Part shown: piece by piece, positions 32,071-32,074 of the stretch
Numbering within the stretch: position 1 is the stretch's first letter
Layout of the letters: every line of letters begins with the position of its first letter
Assembly: GCA_934089255.1 (NCBI GenBank)
Contig: CAKOJI010000014.1
Location: forward strand, 1-32,074
DNA: 32,074 bases
Origin: an uncultured Bacilli bacterium
GTDB lineage: Bacteria; Bacillota_I; Bacilli_A; RF39; UBA660
Direction of reading: 5' to 3'
Program-made: the position numbers and the translations under genes
Notes under the pieces: generated by a model
Databases searched by the model: none
What the model was told of the DNA's origin: nothing
The model's input: only the letters and a program-made list of their open reading frames with translations

Positions 32071-32074
32071 ATGA
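32071..32074 (+). CDS. Start of a second leader-linked small gene (cut off)
   Basis: ATGA at the very end is preceded by GAAAGGG at 32057-32063 and by the shared promoter/leader block at a similar distance (43 bases against 50 in copy A). By analogy it should be another small hydrophobic peptide gene, but only the start codon and one base are visible. Confidence 0.35.

Noticed and set aside
1..32074. CRISPR arrays, insertion sequences, tRNA or rRNA genes
   Set aside because: I saw no regularly spaced direct repeats, no transposase-like frame and no cloverleaf or rRNA-like sequence; the only dispersed repeat found is the 64-bp promoter/leader pair.

Overview
The window comes from a very AT-rich, Gram-positive-type bacterium. 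TGA is used as an ordinary stop (ends of infA, map, pflB), Trp is TGG, and strong AGGAGG-type ribosome sites precede most genes, so the genetic code is standard and not the Mycoplasma code. Gene order and family content (S10/spc/alpha ribosomal operon, a dacB-spmA-spmB-rluB block, a glmS ribozyme, COG4997-type pyrophosphatase, the GGGtGRT pair, pyruvate formate-lyase) suggest an anaerobic, walled, reduced-genome Bacilli/Mollicutes-side Firmicute (an RF39-like gut lineage is my guess; inference only).

Layout. 1-6488: end of the spc operon and the alpha operon, all on + and nearly gapless: rplF (tail), rplR, rpsE, rplO, secY, adk, map, infA, rpmJ, rpsM, rpsK, rpoA, rplQ. rpmD (L30), normally between rpsE and rplO, is missing. 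6503-6802 is a small minus-strand gene that may be YqfQ-like. 6907-10307 is a unit with a PilC/GspF-like pilus platform protein carrying an N-terminal extension, a prepilin peptidase, and a LemA-domain protein with an extra N-terminal module. 10368-14485: D,D-carboxypeptidase, spmA, spmB, rluB, and an RlmCD/RumA-type rRNA methyltransferase. 14486-15333: a 17-bp perfect hairpin, a MazG-like pyrophosphatase and the glmS ribozyme, followed by glmS (to 17154). 17222-18163 is a protein resembling the helical thymine-hypermodification/'5-hmdU kinase helical' family. Gene debris follows, then rnr (minus) and murC (plus) from a divergent promoter region.

22014-22390 holds no ordinary gene. I read it as a compact RNA/peptide locus: a promoter, a leader, a 30-residue hydrophobic cationic peptide gene, a structured 3' part that is complementary to the leader, and a terminator. 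The first 64 nt recur at 31964-32027 (60/64 identical), where a second start codon appears just before the window ends. This looks like a dispersed type I toxin-like family and is the best candidate for an undescribed system here.

22389-27117: an amino-acid:cation symporter, a Sel1-repeat protein and a 706-residue Lys/Glu-rich coiled-coil protein; the last two converge on a shared bidirectional terminator. 27244-31944: a NifU-like Fe-S protein with a GGGtGRT protein (function uncertain), then pyruvate formate-lyase and its activating enzyme, indicating fermentative anaerobic metabolism. Intergenic space is small, and several intrinsic terminators overlap stop codons.
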